Numbered from the stretch's first letter, positions 22,455 to 29,608 are shown. The stretch is DNA of 33,494 bases from CAYLHX01 sp964383675 (GCA_964383675.1 CAYLHX010000015.1:1-33494); one strand, 5' to 3'. The notes: generated by a model from the letters alone, not told the origin. Numbers and translations: made by a program.

Positions 22455-23587
22455 GACTTTATTTCTTTCAGGACTTCTCTCAAGGCAATCACGAACTTAT
22501 CAATATCCTCCTCGTTATTATAAATGTTCAGCGAAACACGCATCCCAATCGGCTTAGCTGCAACAAATATGCCATGATCTTCAAAAAGTTTCGTTGCAAT
22601 CTCTTTCGTTTTTTCTCCTGTGTCTAATAAAAGAATTGGAGATTTGCACCACTCTTCCCGTGGAGAAATAATTTTAACATCAATCTGTTGAATTTTTTCA
22701 GCCAAATAATCACTAAGCATCAAAAGCCTTTCTCGAATATTCACTATTCCAATGTCCATCAACATTCTCAACGAAGCTCCCAGAGCAAAAATCGGTGCAA
22801 GATTGGGGCATCCGGTTTCCAAAACAGCAGCACCATCACGGTAATCCAGTTTCTTATTTTCCCAGCCCGTTTCTTTCATACTATTCCACCCAGCTGCCGG
22901 TAGATTGCGAGGGTCTAAGTATCGCTCATTAAGGTACAGAACCGCTAGGCCATATCCGGACATCGTCCACTTATAGGAGCTGAAAACAAGAAAATCTATA
23001 TCATACTTTGAAAGATCTACGGGAAAGACGGTGGTACATTGAGTCATATCAACAACCATAATCAGACCTCGTTCTTTGCAGAGTCGGTAAATTTCATCAA
23101 AATCAAAGCGGAAGCCCGTTGGAGATTCAACTGTGCTAAAACAAAGGATTTTCGTATTTGGCGCGAGTGCTTTTTCGATATCTTCTATTTGAATTTTCTT
23201 ACCCTCATCAGAGTCTACAAATATTGTCTTATATCCATGGTGAATCCAAGGCAAAGTTTCCGCAGGGAACTCATCACTAAAAGTTAAGATATCACCCTGT
23301 CCTTTAAGTATTTTAGCAACAATATTAACCCCCTCAGAAGTGCTGGGAATAAAAGCTAGATTTTCTTTTCCACAGTTTAAGAAATCTGCAGCTAATTTAC
23401 GTACACCTTCAACTTCTTCAACCCAATCATCCCAAGGTATATCTCCAACTTGATAACACTGTTCATAAAATTTTTTCCCAGCTTCACTAACAGGCTTCGC
23501 CATAGGAGGACCACCAGCAGCGTTTAAATAAACATACTTTTTAGCCGCTGGATACAGGTCTCTAATTTTATTCCAATCGACACTCAT
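22451..23587 (-). CDS. class V PLP-dependent aminotransferase-fold enzyme
   Basis: 378 residues. YVYLNAAGGPPMAKPV opens the class V fold. STSEGVNIVAK binds the PLP phosphate, VVDMTQCTTVFPVDLS contains the PLP-stacking Asp, and the PLP lysine is in FSSYKWTMSGYG. The catalytic cysteine region of cysteine desulfurases (RAGHHC) is absent: the matching C-terminal stretch reads FVAAKPIGMRVSLNIYNNEEDI. It is therefore more likely an aminotransferase, epimerase or lyase of the isopenicillin-N-epimerase-like branch. Substrate unknown. It has its own promoter and lies in a minus-strand block with another class V enzyme and an SDR. Confidence 0.8.
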   Translation of the reverse strand: MSVDWNKIRDLYPAAKKYVYLNAAGGPPMAKPVSEAGKKFYEQCYQVGDIPWDDWVEEVEGVRKLAADFLNCGKENLAFIPSTSEGVNIVAKILKGQGDILTFSDEFPAETLPWIHHGYKTIFVDSDEGKKIQIEDIEKALAPNTKILCFSTVESPTGFRFDFDEIYRLCKERGLIMVVDMTQCTTVFPVDLSKYDIDFLVFSSYKWTMSGYGLAVLYLNERYLDPRNLPAAGWNSMKETGWENKKLDYRDGAAVLETGCPNLAPIFALGASLRMLMDIGIVNIRERLLMLSDYLAEKIQQIDVKIISPREEWCKSPILLLDTGEKTKEIATKLFEDHGIFVAAKPIGMRVSLNIYNNEEDIDKFVIALREVLKEIKS

Positions 23588-23596
23588 ATCAACACC

Positions 23597-23624
23597 ATTT
23601 TACCAGAAAAGAATGCTTACACAA
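23597..23624 (-). promoter_or_regulatory. promoter of the class V enzyme gene at 22451
   Basis: On the minus strand TTGTGT (23619-23624), 16 bases, TAAAAT (23597-23602). The predicted 5' UTR is only a few bases. Confidence 0.5.
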
Positions 23625-23692
23625 GCGCTTCCCCAAGTATCAAAACCATGTCAAGAGGGAGTGAGCGCAATTAGAACTTGGTTCTAGTCTAT

Positions 23693-24529
23693 CTACTCAG
23701 TCAATAATCCCGGCCTCAACTCCAACCCTCCTGTGACAGGTATTGTCGCTCCGCGAATCATACGCGCTTGCTCAGAGCATAAAAACATAACCGCATCTGC
23801 AATCTGTTTTGGTGTAATAAACCTTTGCGCAGGCAAATGTGTTTTTTCAAATTCAGCCCTTGCGTTCCCTAGGCCATCAATAAAACTTTCTCTCAACATC
23901 GGAGTATCGGTGGCACCAGGACAAACCACATTCATATTGAAGCGCGGATCCATTACCCTGGCTGCTGCCATATGTCTGACAATGTAATCTAGAGCTGCTT
24001 TACTGGCCCCATCAGCTACATTAAAATCTGGGAAAATAGCTAAACGAGAGCCAACAGAAGAGATCCCAATAATATGTCTGACTTCATCTCCTTCAACTGC
24101 CTCCATTTTTGCAACCACGTCAGCAATTAACTGGTGTGCTGCAACCGTGTTAATTTGATACAAGGCGGCAATTTGTTCAGCAGGATCTTCGGCGTAATGT
24201 TTTACGGTAGCAGTTCCTACTGCTGCATTATGCACAAATATCCCTCTAGATAACCAGTCTGGCCATCTTTGTGCCACTTCACCACTCAGTCCACGTACGC
24301 TTTCGGCACTTGTAAGGTCAAGCTTATGAATTGAAATGTGGTCTTCTCCTCCCAGTCTTTCTTGAATCGCTCTAGCACTATTTTCTCCTCTTGAGTATGT
24401 CAGCGCAACATTGGCGCCTGCTTCACGAAAAGCTTCGACACACGCTTCGCCAATACCACTTGAACCTCCTGTCACAAGAGCTGTTCGCCCTTCGATTGAA
24501 CTAGCCAAATTAAAACGTTCTGGAGTCAT
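23693..24529 (-). CDS. short-chain dehydrogenase/reductase lacking the catalytic Tyr
   Basis: 278 residues of the classical SDR layout: the TGGSSGIG cofactor loop near 20-27, a DLTSAES segment, HNAAVG (for NNAG), the catalytic serine in IGISSVG, SKAALDYIVRHMA, VVCPGATDTPM and the C-terminal IPVTGGLEL. The active-site motif YxxxK reads DGASK, so Tyr is replaced by Asp while Lys is kept. The codons at this spot are clear, and no frameshift is seen. The protein may have altered chemistry or be a binding protein. It starts 5 bases after the kynureninase-like gene and is co-transcribed with it. Confidence 0.85.
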   Translation of the reverse strand: MTPERFNLASSIEGRTALVTGGSSGIGEACVEAFREAGANVALTYSRGENSARAIQERLGGEDHISIHKLDLTSAESVRGLSGEVAQRWPDWLSRGIFVHNAAVGTATVKHYAEDPAEQIAALYQINTVAAHQLIADVVAKMEAVEGDEVRHIIGISSVGSRLAIFPDFNVADGASKAALDYIVRHMAAARVMDPRFNMNVVCPGATDTPMLRESFIDGLGNARAEFEKTHLPAQRFITPKQIADAVMFLCSEQARMIRGATIPVTGGLELRPGLLTE

Positions 24530-24534
24530 AGTTT

Positions 24535-25761
24535 TTAAGTTAGTTTATTAATTATTGCATCAATTGCGCGTTCAATTTCCTCAGTAGTGTGATAAATGTG
24601 TGGAGCCATACGCGCTACGTTCTCTTGCCCCACAACCTTCACCCCGCTTTCTTCAAATAATTCTGCCACAAAAATTGCCGCATCGCTTACGTCTAAGGCT
24701 ATCAAATTTGATGCATCATCAGGATTAGATGGAGATATCAAGGGAAGACCGGACTCACGAAAACGTTCTATCATATATCTTGCCTTTGCCCGTACGTCGT
24801 AAACTACTTGGTCATGACCAATTCTCTCAAAAACTTCTAACCCTTGTGTGGCATGGTAAAGAGGAGCAATTGCTGGGGTGCCTACACCAAAAAATCTTCT
24901 TGGTATGCTCTTTGATGGCTCTCTCCTCTCTGTTGAGCCGTGGGTAAAGGGCTCTTTTGTGCCAACCCACCCGCCCAGTGTGGGGGTAAGTTCCAGACCT
25001 GGGCGAACATATACATAAGCGTTTCCTGGCCCTCCACATCCTTGTTTTAATAAGGTCCCAGTATAAATGTCAGGATTCATTGCTTCAACATCAATGCGTG
25101 CACTTGTAATCGCCTGGCTTCCATCCACTACAAATATAGCCCCTGCCGTTCTAGCTGCTTCAGCAATCTTTGCCAGATCTTCTTGTTTAAACATCTGGCC
25201 TGTAAAACTGGCCACATGGGTCAAAAATACCATGGCCGTAGTTTTATCAATATGTTCAATTATTTTTTTTGGGTCAAGTTGCCCTGGTCCCATTACAATC
25301 GGGTGTAGTTGAAATTCTAATTGAGCTCTTTGTTCTGACGGTAATCCGGATAGCCTATGGTTGGCATTATGTAAAGCGTCGTAAATAGTTGGATACTCCA
25401 AATCTGTAGTTACTATTCCATTCTTGCCTGGCTTTCCTAATTCAGGAGCACTAAGCAATTGATGAGTTACATGCGTCACACTGGGGACCATGATACAAGT
25501 TCCCGGCTCAGCATTCAGAAGTGGGCGAATGTGTTTTTCCCCTAATTTTTCTGCCAAGCTCCACCAGTCTGCGCCTTCTGTCCACCAAGAATCCAAGCCT
25601 ATATCTGCCCAAGCGTCAGTAAAATTCGCCAGGCTTTTCCTAGCCGCCACTGGCATACGACCAAGAGCCATTGCTCTTAAATCCACCTCAGATGCTCCAT
25701 TGCTTAAATTTTTTGCCGGCAAAAAATCATTGCAAACCAGATGGGAAACAGTGTTTTTCAT
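24535..25761 (-). CDS. kynureninase-like class V PLP enzyme
   Basis: 408 residues. The N-terminus (LSNGASEVDLRAMALGRMPVAARKSLANFTDAWADIGLDSWW) follows the kynureninase pattern. FVVDGSQAITSARID supplies the PLP Asp. The PLP lysine is in TGTLLKQGCGGPGNAYVYV, where kynureninases have KYLNGGPG. RRFFGVGTPAIAPLYHATQGLEVFERIG matches the family's C-domain. No tryptophan-degradation gene is nearby, so I would not call it kynureninase proper; other beta-eliminating or transaminating reactions on an unknown amino acid are possible. The promoter places transcription at or next to the ATG, suggesting a leaderless mRNA. The SDR follows after 5 bases. Confidence 0.78.
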   Translation of the reverse strand: MKNTVSHLVCNDFLPAKNLSNGASEVDLRAMALGRMPVAARKSLANFTDAWADIGLDSWWTEGADWWSLAEKLGEKHIRPLLNAEPGTCIMVPSVTHVTHQLLSAPELGKPGKNGIVTTDLEYPTIYDALHNANHRLSGLPSEQRAQLEFQLHPIVMGPGQLDPKKIIEHIDKTTAMVFLTHVASFTGQMFKQEDLAKIAEAARTAGAIFVVDGSQAITSARIDVEAMNPDIYTGTLLKQGCGGPGNAYVYVRPGLELTPTLGGWVGTKEPFTHGSTERREPSKSIPRRFFGVGTPAIAPLYHATQGLEVFERIGHDQVVYDVRAKARYMIERFRESGLPLISPSNPDDASNLIALDVSDAAIFVAELFEESGVKVVGQENVARMAPHIYHTTEEIERAIDAIINKLT

Positions 25762-25767
25762 ACTCGA

Positions 25768-25795
25768 ATAGTAACACGGATCAATAAAGTGTCAA
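25768..25795 (-). promoter_or_regulatory. promoter of the kynureninase-like/SDR unit
   Basis: On the minus strand TTGACA (25790-25795), 16 bases, TACTAT (25768-25773). The -10 ends 7 bases before the ATG at 25761, so the mRNA would have no or almost no leader. Confidence 0.75.
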
Positions 25796-25832
25796 CACGC
25801 CTGATACCAACAGGACAACTGCTTACTGCGAC

Positions 25833-25850
25833 CAAAACTTTTCAGTTTTG
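25833..25850. other. 7-bp hairpin beside the inverted repeat
   Basis: CAAAACT-TTTC-AGTTTTG; on the minus strand the loop is GAAA, a GNRA-type tetraloop. There is no clear T run, so terminator function is doubtful. It lies between the tRNA/inverted-repeat region and the kynureninase-like gene. Confidence 0.5.
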
Positions 25851-25858
25851 TTACTGAC

Positions 25859-25991
25859 AATTTAGGGCATTTATTGCTTAAAGCGTCACGGACCCCGCTT
25901 TTATTTTTGCATAGCAAAAATAGCGGGTGAGTGCCGAGCCGCGATCACGAGAGTGAGCGACGAGCGTCTTTAAGCAATAACATCCTAAATT
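25859..25991. repeat. imperfect inverted repeat with internal hairpins next to tRNA-Asp
   Basis: The outer arms are AATTTAG (25859-25865) and TATTGCTTAAA (about 25872-25882) pairing with TTTAAGCAATA (25969-25979) and CTAAATT (25985-25991). Inside are two more hairpins: CCCGCT...ATTTTTGC-ATA-GCAAAAAT-AGCGGG (about 25893-25926) and TCAC-GAGA-GTGA (about 25945-25956). The whole folds as a three-way junction about 133 bases long. No open frame is credible. It could be a MITE-like element, a structured RNA or a processing/termination signal for the adjacent tRNA. I do not recognise it. Confidence 0.7.
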
Positions 25992-25996
25992 AGATA

Positions 25997-26073
25997 TGGC
26001 GGAACGGACGGGACTTGAACCCGCGACCTCCTGCGTGACAGGCAGGCGTTCTAACCAGCTGAACTACCGCTCC
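25997..26073 (-). tRNA. tRNA-Asp (GTC)
   Basis: 77 bases including an encoded CCA. Acceptor GGAGCGG/CCGTTCC (one G-U), D stem GTTC/GAAC, anticodon arm CCTGC-CTGTCAC-GCAGG with anticodon GTC, variable loop AGGTC, T arm GCGGG-TTCAAGT-CCCGT (first pair G-U), discriminator G. All arms pair well, and nothing suggests a pseudogene. Confidence 0.96.
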
Positions 26074-26099
26074 ATTTTCGCCTTTAACGCCCGAGATTT

Positions 26100-26127
26100 T
26101 TGCAGGGCAGATGGAAGATAATATATT
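26100..26127 (+). promoter_or_regulatory. possible promoter of the glycosyltransferase gene
   Basis: TTGCAG (26100-26105), 16 bases, TATATT (26122-26127). The 5' UTR would be about 60 bases. Only moderate matches. Confidence 0.4.
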
Positions 26128-26194
26128 TTATTCCTAAATACAAGATTTTCTTTTAAACTTACACACACAAAATTGCTGCTAAACAAATCTACGG

Positions 26195-27331
26195 ATGAGA
26201 ATTGGAATCGATTGTCGCATTTATAGCTCCAGCTTTACCGGTATCGGTCGTTATGTTCACGAATTAGTGGAAAACTTTTTGAAACTGAATGAGGAGCAAA
26301 ACCTTGACCATGAGTTTGTACTCTTTTTTAACGATCCGGAATACCAAAACTTTAAGCCGTCTAATCAAAAAGTTAAGAAAGTGTTGGTAAACGCTCCCCA
26401 CTACTCTTTATCTGAGCAAATTAAATTTCCTCAGATAATCAAAAAAGAAAAGTGTGACATTGTGCATTTTCCGCATTTCAATATCCCATACTTTTACAGA
26501 CGCCCTTATGTGGTAACCATTCATGATCTCACTCTTTCACTTTTCCCGGGACGCAAAAAAACCAAGTGGTATCACCGCCTGGCCTATAATTTAGTTATTA
26601 AAAACGCTGTCAAAAAGGCTCGCAAGATTGTCGCCGTTTCCGAGCATACCAAGGAGGATATTGTGAGCCACCTTCAAGTTGATCCCCAAAAAATCCAGGT
26701 CATTTATCACGGTGTCAGTGACGAATTCCACCTGGTGACCGATCTTAAAAAAGTGGAAAAAACTCTGGCAAAATATCAGATTAAAAAACAGTTTCTCCTC
26801 TATACCGGCGTTTTAAGAAAACATAAAAACCTGCCCAGATTATTCAAAGCCTTCAAAATACTCTTAAAAGAAAAAAATCTGGATTTAAATTTGGTCATCA
26901 CCGGCAAGCCGGACAGCTACGCGCCGGAAATTAAGGAAACTGTTACAAAACTTGGGTTGAGTAATGATGTAATTTTTACCGGCCTGGTTAGCGAAGAGGA
27001 GTTGGTACATTTATATAATGCGGCGTTGATCTACGTTTTCCCCTCTCTCTACGAGGGTTTTGGTTTTCCACCTCTGGAATCCATGAAGTGTGGAACGCCG
27101 GTAGTGGCCTCCAATAGTTCTTCAATTCCCGAGGTTTGTGGCTACGAAAACGCCCTATTTTTCGATCCCGAAGACTCCGAAGATCTTGCCGCAAAGATTG
27201 AACAACTTTATAAAAATCCCGACCTACAAGCCGACCTGATCGAGAACGGCCTGCAGAGAGTGAAACAGTTTCGCTGGCAAGCTACCGCCGAGGAAACTTT
27301 TGAATTACTTAAGAAATCGGCCTATAAGTAA
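26195..27331 (+). CDS. GT4-family glycosyltransferase
   Basis: 378 residues, GT-B fold. The N-terminus MRIGIDCRIYSSSFTGIGRYVHELV is the acceptor-side loop typical of this GT4 branch. HFPHFNIPYFYRRPYVVTIHDL and KIVAVSEHTKEDIV follow. The nucleotide-sugar half has YTGVLRKHKNLPRLFKAF, VIFTGLVSEEELVHLYNAA and the retaining-enzyme signature FPSLYEGFGFPPLESMKCGTPVVAS. It is cytoplasmic or membrane-associated and builds a glycan or glycolipid from an activated sugar. Donor and acceptor are not deducible. It is followed after 3 bases by the DciA-like gene, an odd but tight pairing. Confidence 0.92.
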   Translation: MRIGIDCRIYSSSFTGIGRYVHELVENFLKLNEEQNLDHEFVLFFNDPEYQNFKPSNQKVKKVLVNAPHYSLSEQIKFPQIIKKEKCDIVHFPHFNIPYFYRRPYVVTIHDLTLSLFPGRKKTKWYHRLAYNLVIKNAVKKARKIVAVSEHTKEDIVSHLQVDPQKIQVIYHGVSDEFHLVTDLKKVEKTLAKYQIKKQFLLYTGVLRKHKNLPRLFKAFKILLKEKNLDLNLVITGKPDSYAPEIKETVTKLGLSNDVIFTGLVSEEELVHLYNAALIYVFPSLYEGFGFPPLESMKCGTPVVASNSSSIPEVCGYENALFFDPEDSEDLAAKIEQLYKNPDLQADLIENGLQRVKQFRWQATAEETFELLKKSAYK

Positions 27332-27334
27332 AAT

Positions 27335-27640
27335 ATGTTTGAACCATTTCAAAATTTTGTTAAAAGAGCGGCTAATCATTACGGCATAGCGACCTCTATG
27401 GAGGCGGCGGAAATCTGTCATCATTGCCGCAAGGTTATCCCCGAACTCTTTAAGGATAAAGAATTGCCCGAAAAATACATCACGCCGGCCTATTACAAAG
27501 ATCATACGCTTGTGGTCAATGTCGATAACCAGGCCTGGGGACAGGAAGTGGTTATGCGAAAGGAAAAATTGATTGCCGAAATCAACGGAAAAGTGGGACG
27601 AGAAGTAATAAAAAAACTGCGCACACAGCTAAAAAGTTGA
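27335..27640 (+). CDS. DciA-like (DUF721) protein
   Basis: 101 residues. Residues 50-100 (HTLVVNVDNQAWGQEVVMRKEKLIAEINGKVGREVIKKLRTQLK) match the DUF721/DciA core: strand, W, E-L/V pair, RK..L...IN, then LR. DciA proteins load or assist the replicative helicase DnaB in bacteria lacking DnaC/DnaI. The N-terminal part contains HHCRK and may be a lineage-specific extension. It is coupled to the upstream glycosyltransferase (3-base gap) and ends before the rpsP promoter. Confidence 0.75.
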   Translation: MFEPFQNFVKRAANHYGIATSMEAAEICHHCRKVIPELFKDKELPEKYITPAYYKDHTLVVNVDNQAWGQEVVMRKEKLIAEINGKVGREVIKKLRTQLKS

Positions 27641-27669
27641 ATAAAAAGCGAAAAGCTTGAAATTTTTCC

Positions 27670-27697
27670 TTGACTTCGGTATTTTTCTAACTACAAT
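27670..27697 (+). promoter_or_regulatory. promoter of rpsP
   Basis: TTGACT (27670-27675), 16 bases, TACAAT (27692-27697). The start of transcription near 27704 leaves about 30 bases of leader. Confidence 0.7.
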
Positions 27698-27732
27698 TAA
27701 CTCCGCAAATTAGCTGCTAAACCCAAGAAACC

Positions 27733-28218
27733 TTGTTAAAGATAAGACTAAACCGCACAGGTAAAAAGAAACAACCAAGTTTCCGCGTAGTGGTGCAAGA
27801 GCACACCTCGCCAATCAAAGGAAAGTTTGTAGAATTGGTCGGAGTATATCGTCCGACGGATAATCCAAAAAGTTTTACAGTAAACTCAGAAAGAGTAAAA
27901 TACTGGTTGTCAGTTGGTGCACAGCCCTCTGATAGCGTGGCTGTACTCCTGAAAAAAGACGGATTTGAAGGATTGGAAAAATTCATCGATCCACGAAATA
28001 AACAAAGGAAAAAGAAAAAGGCGGTAGAAGAAAAACCTGAAGCTGCGCCTGCAGCCCCAGTAGCTGAAGCTCCCGCCCCCGCGGAAGAGGCGGTAGCTGA
28101 AGAGGCTCCAGCAGCTGAAGTAGCTCCGGCGGAAGAGGCGAAAGCCGAAGAGCCGGCTCCAGCTGAGGAACCTGCGGTAGCTGAAGAAGCTCCGGCGGAA
28201 GAGGCAAAAGAGGCTTAA
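27733..28218 (+). CDS. rpsP: 30S ribosomal protein S16 with long acidic tail
   Basis: 161 residues. The first about 80 are standard S16 (LKIRLNRTGKKKQPSFRVVVQEHTSPIKGKFVELVGVYRP). The start is a TTG, fixed by the family N-terminus; no ATG is available. After a basic patch (NKQRKKKK, about 91-98) comes a tail of about 63 residues made almost only of Ala, Glu, Pro and Val. Its DNA has degenerate repeats, including an exact 18-base repeat at 28122-28139 and 28188-28205. The tail is likely disordered and surface exposed. khpA follows, as in many bacteria. Confidence 0.95.
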   Translation: MLKIRLNRTGKKKQPSFRVVVQEHTSPIKGKFVELVGVYRPTDNPKSFTVNSERVKYWLSVGAQPSDSVAVLLKKDGFEGLEKFIDPRNKQRKKKKAVEEKPEAAPAAPVAEAPAPAEEAVAEEAPAAEVAPAEEAKAEEPAPAEEPAVAEEAPAEEAKEA

Positions 28219-28269
28219 ATCAAAACACTCTCATTTATTCCCCTCATATTTTCCTAACAATCCCACACC

Positions 28270-28551
28270 ATGAGTGATGACACAACCGCAACAAATCATA
28301 TCGATCAGGCTTTTATTGAACTGGTTGTTAAGCAAATCGTTGATAACCCTGATGCAGTTGAAATTGAACGGTCGGTAGACGAAATGGGAGTTTTATTAAC
28401 TCTTAAAGTTGATAAGGAGGATATGGGTAAAATTATTGGTAAAAGCGGACAAACCGCTAAAGCCCTTCGCGTTCTGCTTCGTGTTATCGGTTCAAAAAAC
28501 AACGCACGTGTCAATTTAAAGATAGTTGAACCGGGACAGGAAGAAGAGTAA
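28270..28551 (+). CDS. khpA: KH-domain RNA-binding protein KhpA
   Basis: 93 residues of a single KH domain with the GKIIGKSGQTAKALRVLLR signature (GxxG loop). FIELVVKQIVDNPDAVEIE at the N-terminus matches the KhpA family. KhpA binds RNA, often with KhpB, and affects cell division and translation in several bacteria. The rpsP-khpA order is widely conserved, though rimM and trmD, often next, are missing here. Confidence 0.92.
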   Translation: MSDDTTATNHIDQAFIELVVKQIVDNPDAVEIERSVDEMGVLLTLKVDKEDMGKIIGKSGQTAKALRVLLRVIGSKNNARVNLKIVEPGQEEE

Positions 28552-28582
28552 ACTAACCTCTGAACAAAGTTTAATCCGACTC

Positions 28583-29002
28583 ATGGCCAACCCTAATTCA
28601 CTTTCACAGGATCCGAGCAAAAGCATAATTACCGGAGACACTTCCGCAAGCGGTAGTAAAAGCATCGTGCAGGCGGCCCAAAATTATGAAATTCTGGAAA
28701 TTATCAATCGCGGCTTGGCTTACGCCATCATTATCGCCGGCTTTTTGTCCGTAGTTTTCATTTTTGTGGGAGGTATTTCTTTCATTCTTTCCGGTGGTCA
28801 GGAAGACAAAATCAAATCAGCCGTAAGTACCATACGTTACTCGATTATCGGTTTGATCATTACTATTTTGGCGGTTGTGATCGTTGGGACTATTGGTAGA
28901 GCGCTTGGTTTGGATATCATCAAATACATCAATTTCGGAGATATCATCGATACAATCACCAACATCACCTCTTCCAGCGGAAATCCGCAAAGCTTGGATT
29001 AG
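28583..29002 (+). CDS. VirB2/TrbC-like pilin with two membrane helices
   Basis: 139 residues from the ATG at 28583. A frame from 28526 would overlap khpA and adds only charged residues. Residues 1-40 are polar (Ser/Thr/Asn rich). Then come two long hydrophobic helices: AYAIIIAGFLSVVFIFVGGISFILSGG and IRYSIIGLIITILAVVIVGTIGRAL, joined by a short charged loop QEDKIKSAVST. This GG..LSGG-QEDKIKSAVSTIRYSIIG pattern is common in pilin-like proteins of Patescibacteria and conjugation systems. No other secretion gene is in the window. The tail is DTITNITSSSGNPQSLD. Confidence 0.72.
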   Translation: MANPNSLSQDPSKSIITGDTSASGSKSIVQAAQNYEILEIINRGLAYAIIIAGFLSVVFIFVGGISFILSGGQEDKIKSAVSTIRYSIIGLIITILAVVIVGTIGRALGLDIIKYINFGDIIDTITNITSSSGNPQSLD

Positions 29003-29535
29003 TTCTTGGAAATAGAGTGCATTCCCTCACGGACAATATGCTTCCAGTCGTAAGGGAAGCGGAAGGTTTCTGTTGCCCTTACCAAAGCGGCAAACATCTC
29101 CCAGGGGTTGTCACTTTTATAGATAAAGGCATTACCGGATTCGTGATTTGGATCGTAGTCCAAGATCTCTTTGCGTTTTTTGCTAACCGGAATAATTCCG
29201 TGTATAAGCATCTCTTCAACATCGCTAAATGAAAAAGCCAGAGCCATATCAGAGGCCTCCAAAAGCTTTTTCCTGTTTAAACGGCTGTAGTTCAGCATTG
29301 TGACTTTGTCTAAATTCAACTTTAGATCACTGTCTCCCAAAACCACCACATTCACATTAATATACCTCAAACCCTTCAGTACCTCTTTCATACTCAAAAG
29401 TTCTTCCTTAGACAAAGTTTTGTCGAGAAAAACACCAAGAAGCGGTTTTTTGGCTGAAAATTTCAATTCTTCGGCCAACATTTTTTTGGATCTTTTTTTC
29501 TGACCGATCAACTGGTCTAAAGAGTGATTCAGCAT
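28999..29535 (-). CDS. hypothetical protein resembling the C-terminal part of a GT-B glycosyltransferase
   Basis: 178 residues from the ATG at 29535. A frame from 29601 is rejected because a promoter -10 (29569-29574) lies inside it. The N-terminus is basic (LIGQKKRSKKML). PLLGVFLDKTLSKEELLSMKEVLKGLRYINVNVVVLGDSD resembles the first strand-helix of a GT5 C-domain. DMALAFSFSDVEEMLIHGIIPVSKKRKEILDYDPNHESGNAFIYKSDNPWEMFAALVRATETFRFPYDWKHIVREGM follows the order seen at the end of glycogen synthases (low-specificity position, GxIPV, NxFxF, W, M). The donor-binding Gly-rich loops are missing, so activity is doubtful. Convergent with the pilin gene, overlapping by 4 bases. Confidence 0.55.
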   Translation of the reverse strand: MLNHSLDQLIGQKKRSKKMLAEELKFSAKKPLLGVFLDKTLSKEELLSMKEVLKGLRYINVNVVVLGDSDLKLNLDKVTMLNYSRLNRKKLLEASDMALAFSFSDVEEMLIHGIIPVSKKRKEILDYDPNHESGNAFIYKSDNPWEMFAALVRATETFRFPYDWKHIVREGMHSISKN

Positions 29536-29568
29536 TTGGTTTTGGTTTTTATTTTTTGTAATCTTGAA

Positions 29569-29597
29569 ATTATACCCTATAATCAAGCCAAAGTCGA
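29569..29597 (-). promoter_or_regulatory. promoter of the gene at 28999
   Basis: On the minus strand TCGACT (29592-29597), 17 bases, perfect TATAAT (29569-29574). It fixes the start of the gene downstream, at 29535. Confidence 0.65.
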
Positions 29598-29608
29598 GCA
29601 CCTATATC

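Noticed and set aside
23672..23686. TAGAAC-TTG-GTTCTA palindrome as a LexA/SOS box
   Set aside because: The spacing is three bases, not four as in the GAAC-N4-GTTC box, and it lies downstream of the SDR gene rather than over a promoter. It remains an unexplained palindrome.
26175..26184. GCTGCTAAAC shared by the leaders of the glycosyltransferase (26175) and rpsP (27713) genes
   Set aside because: Ten bases repeated twice at different distances from the start codons; chance cannot be excluded and no structure supports it.
29536..29601. Longer start at 29601 for the gene ending at 28999
   Set aside because: The -10 and -35 boxes (29569-29597) lie within the added codons.
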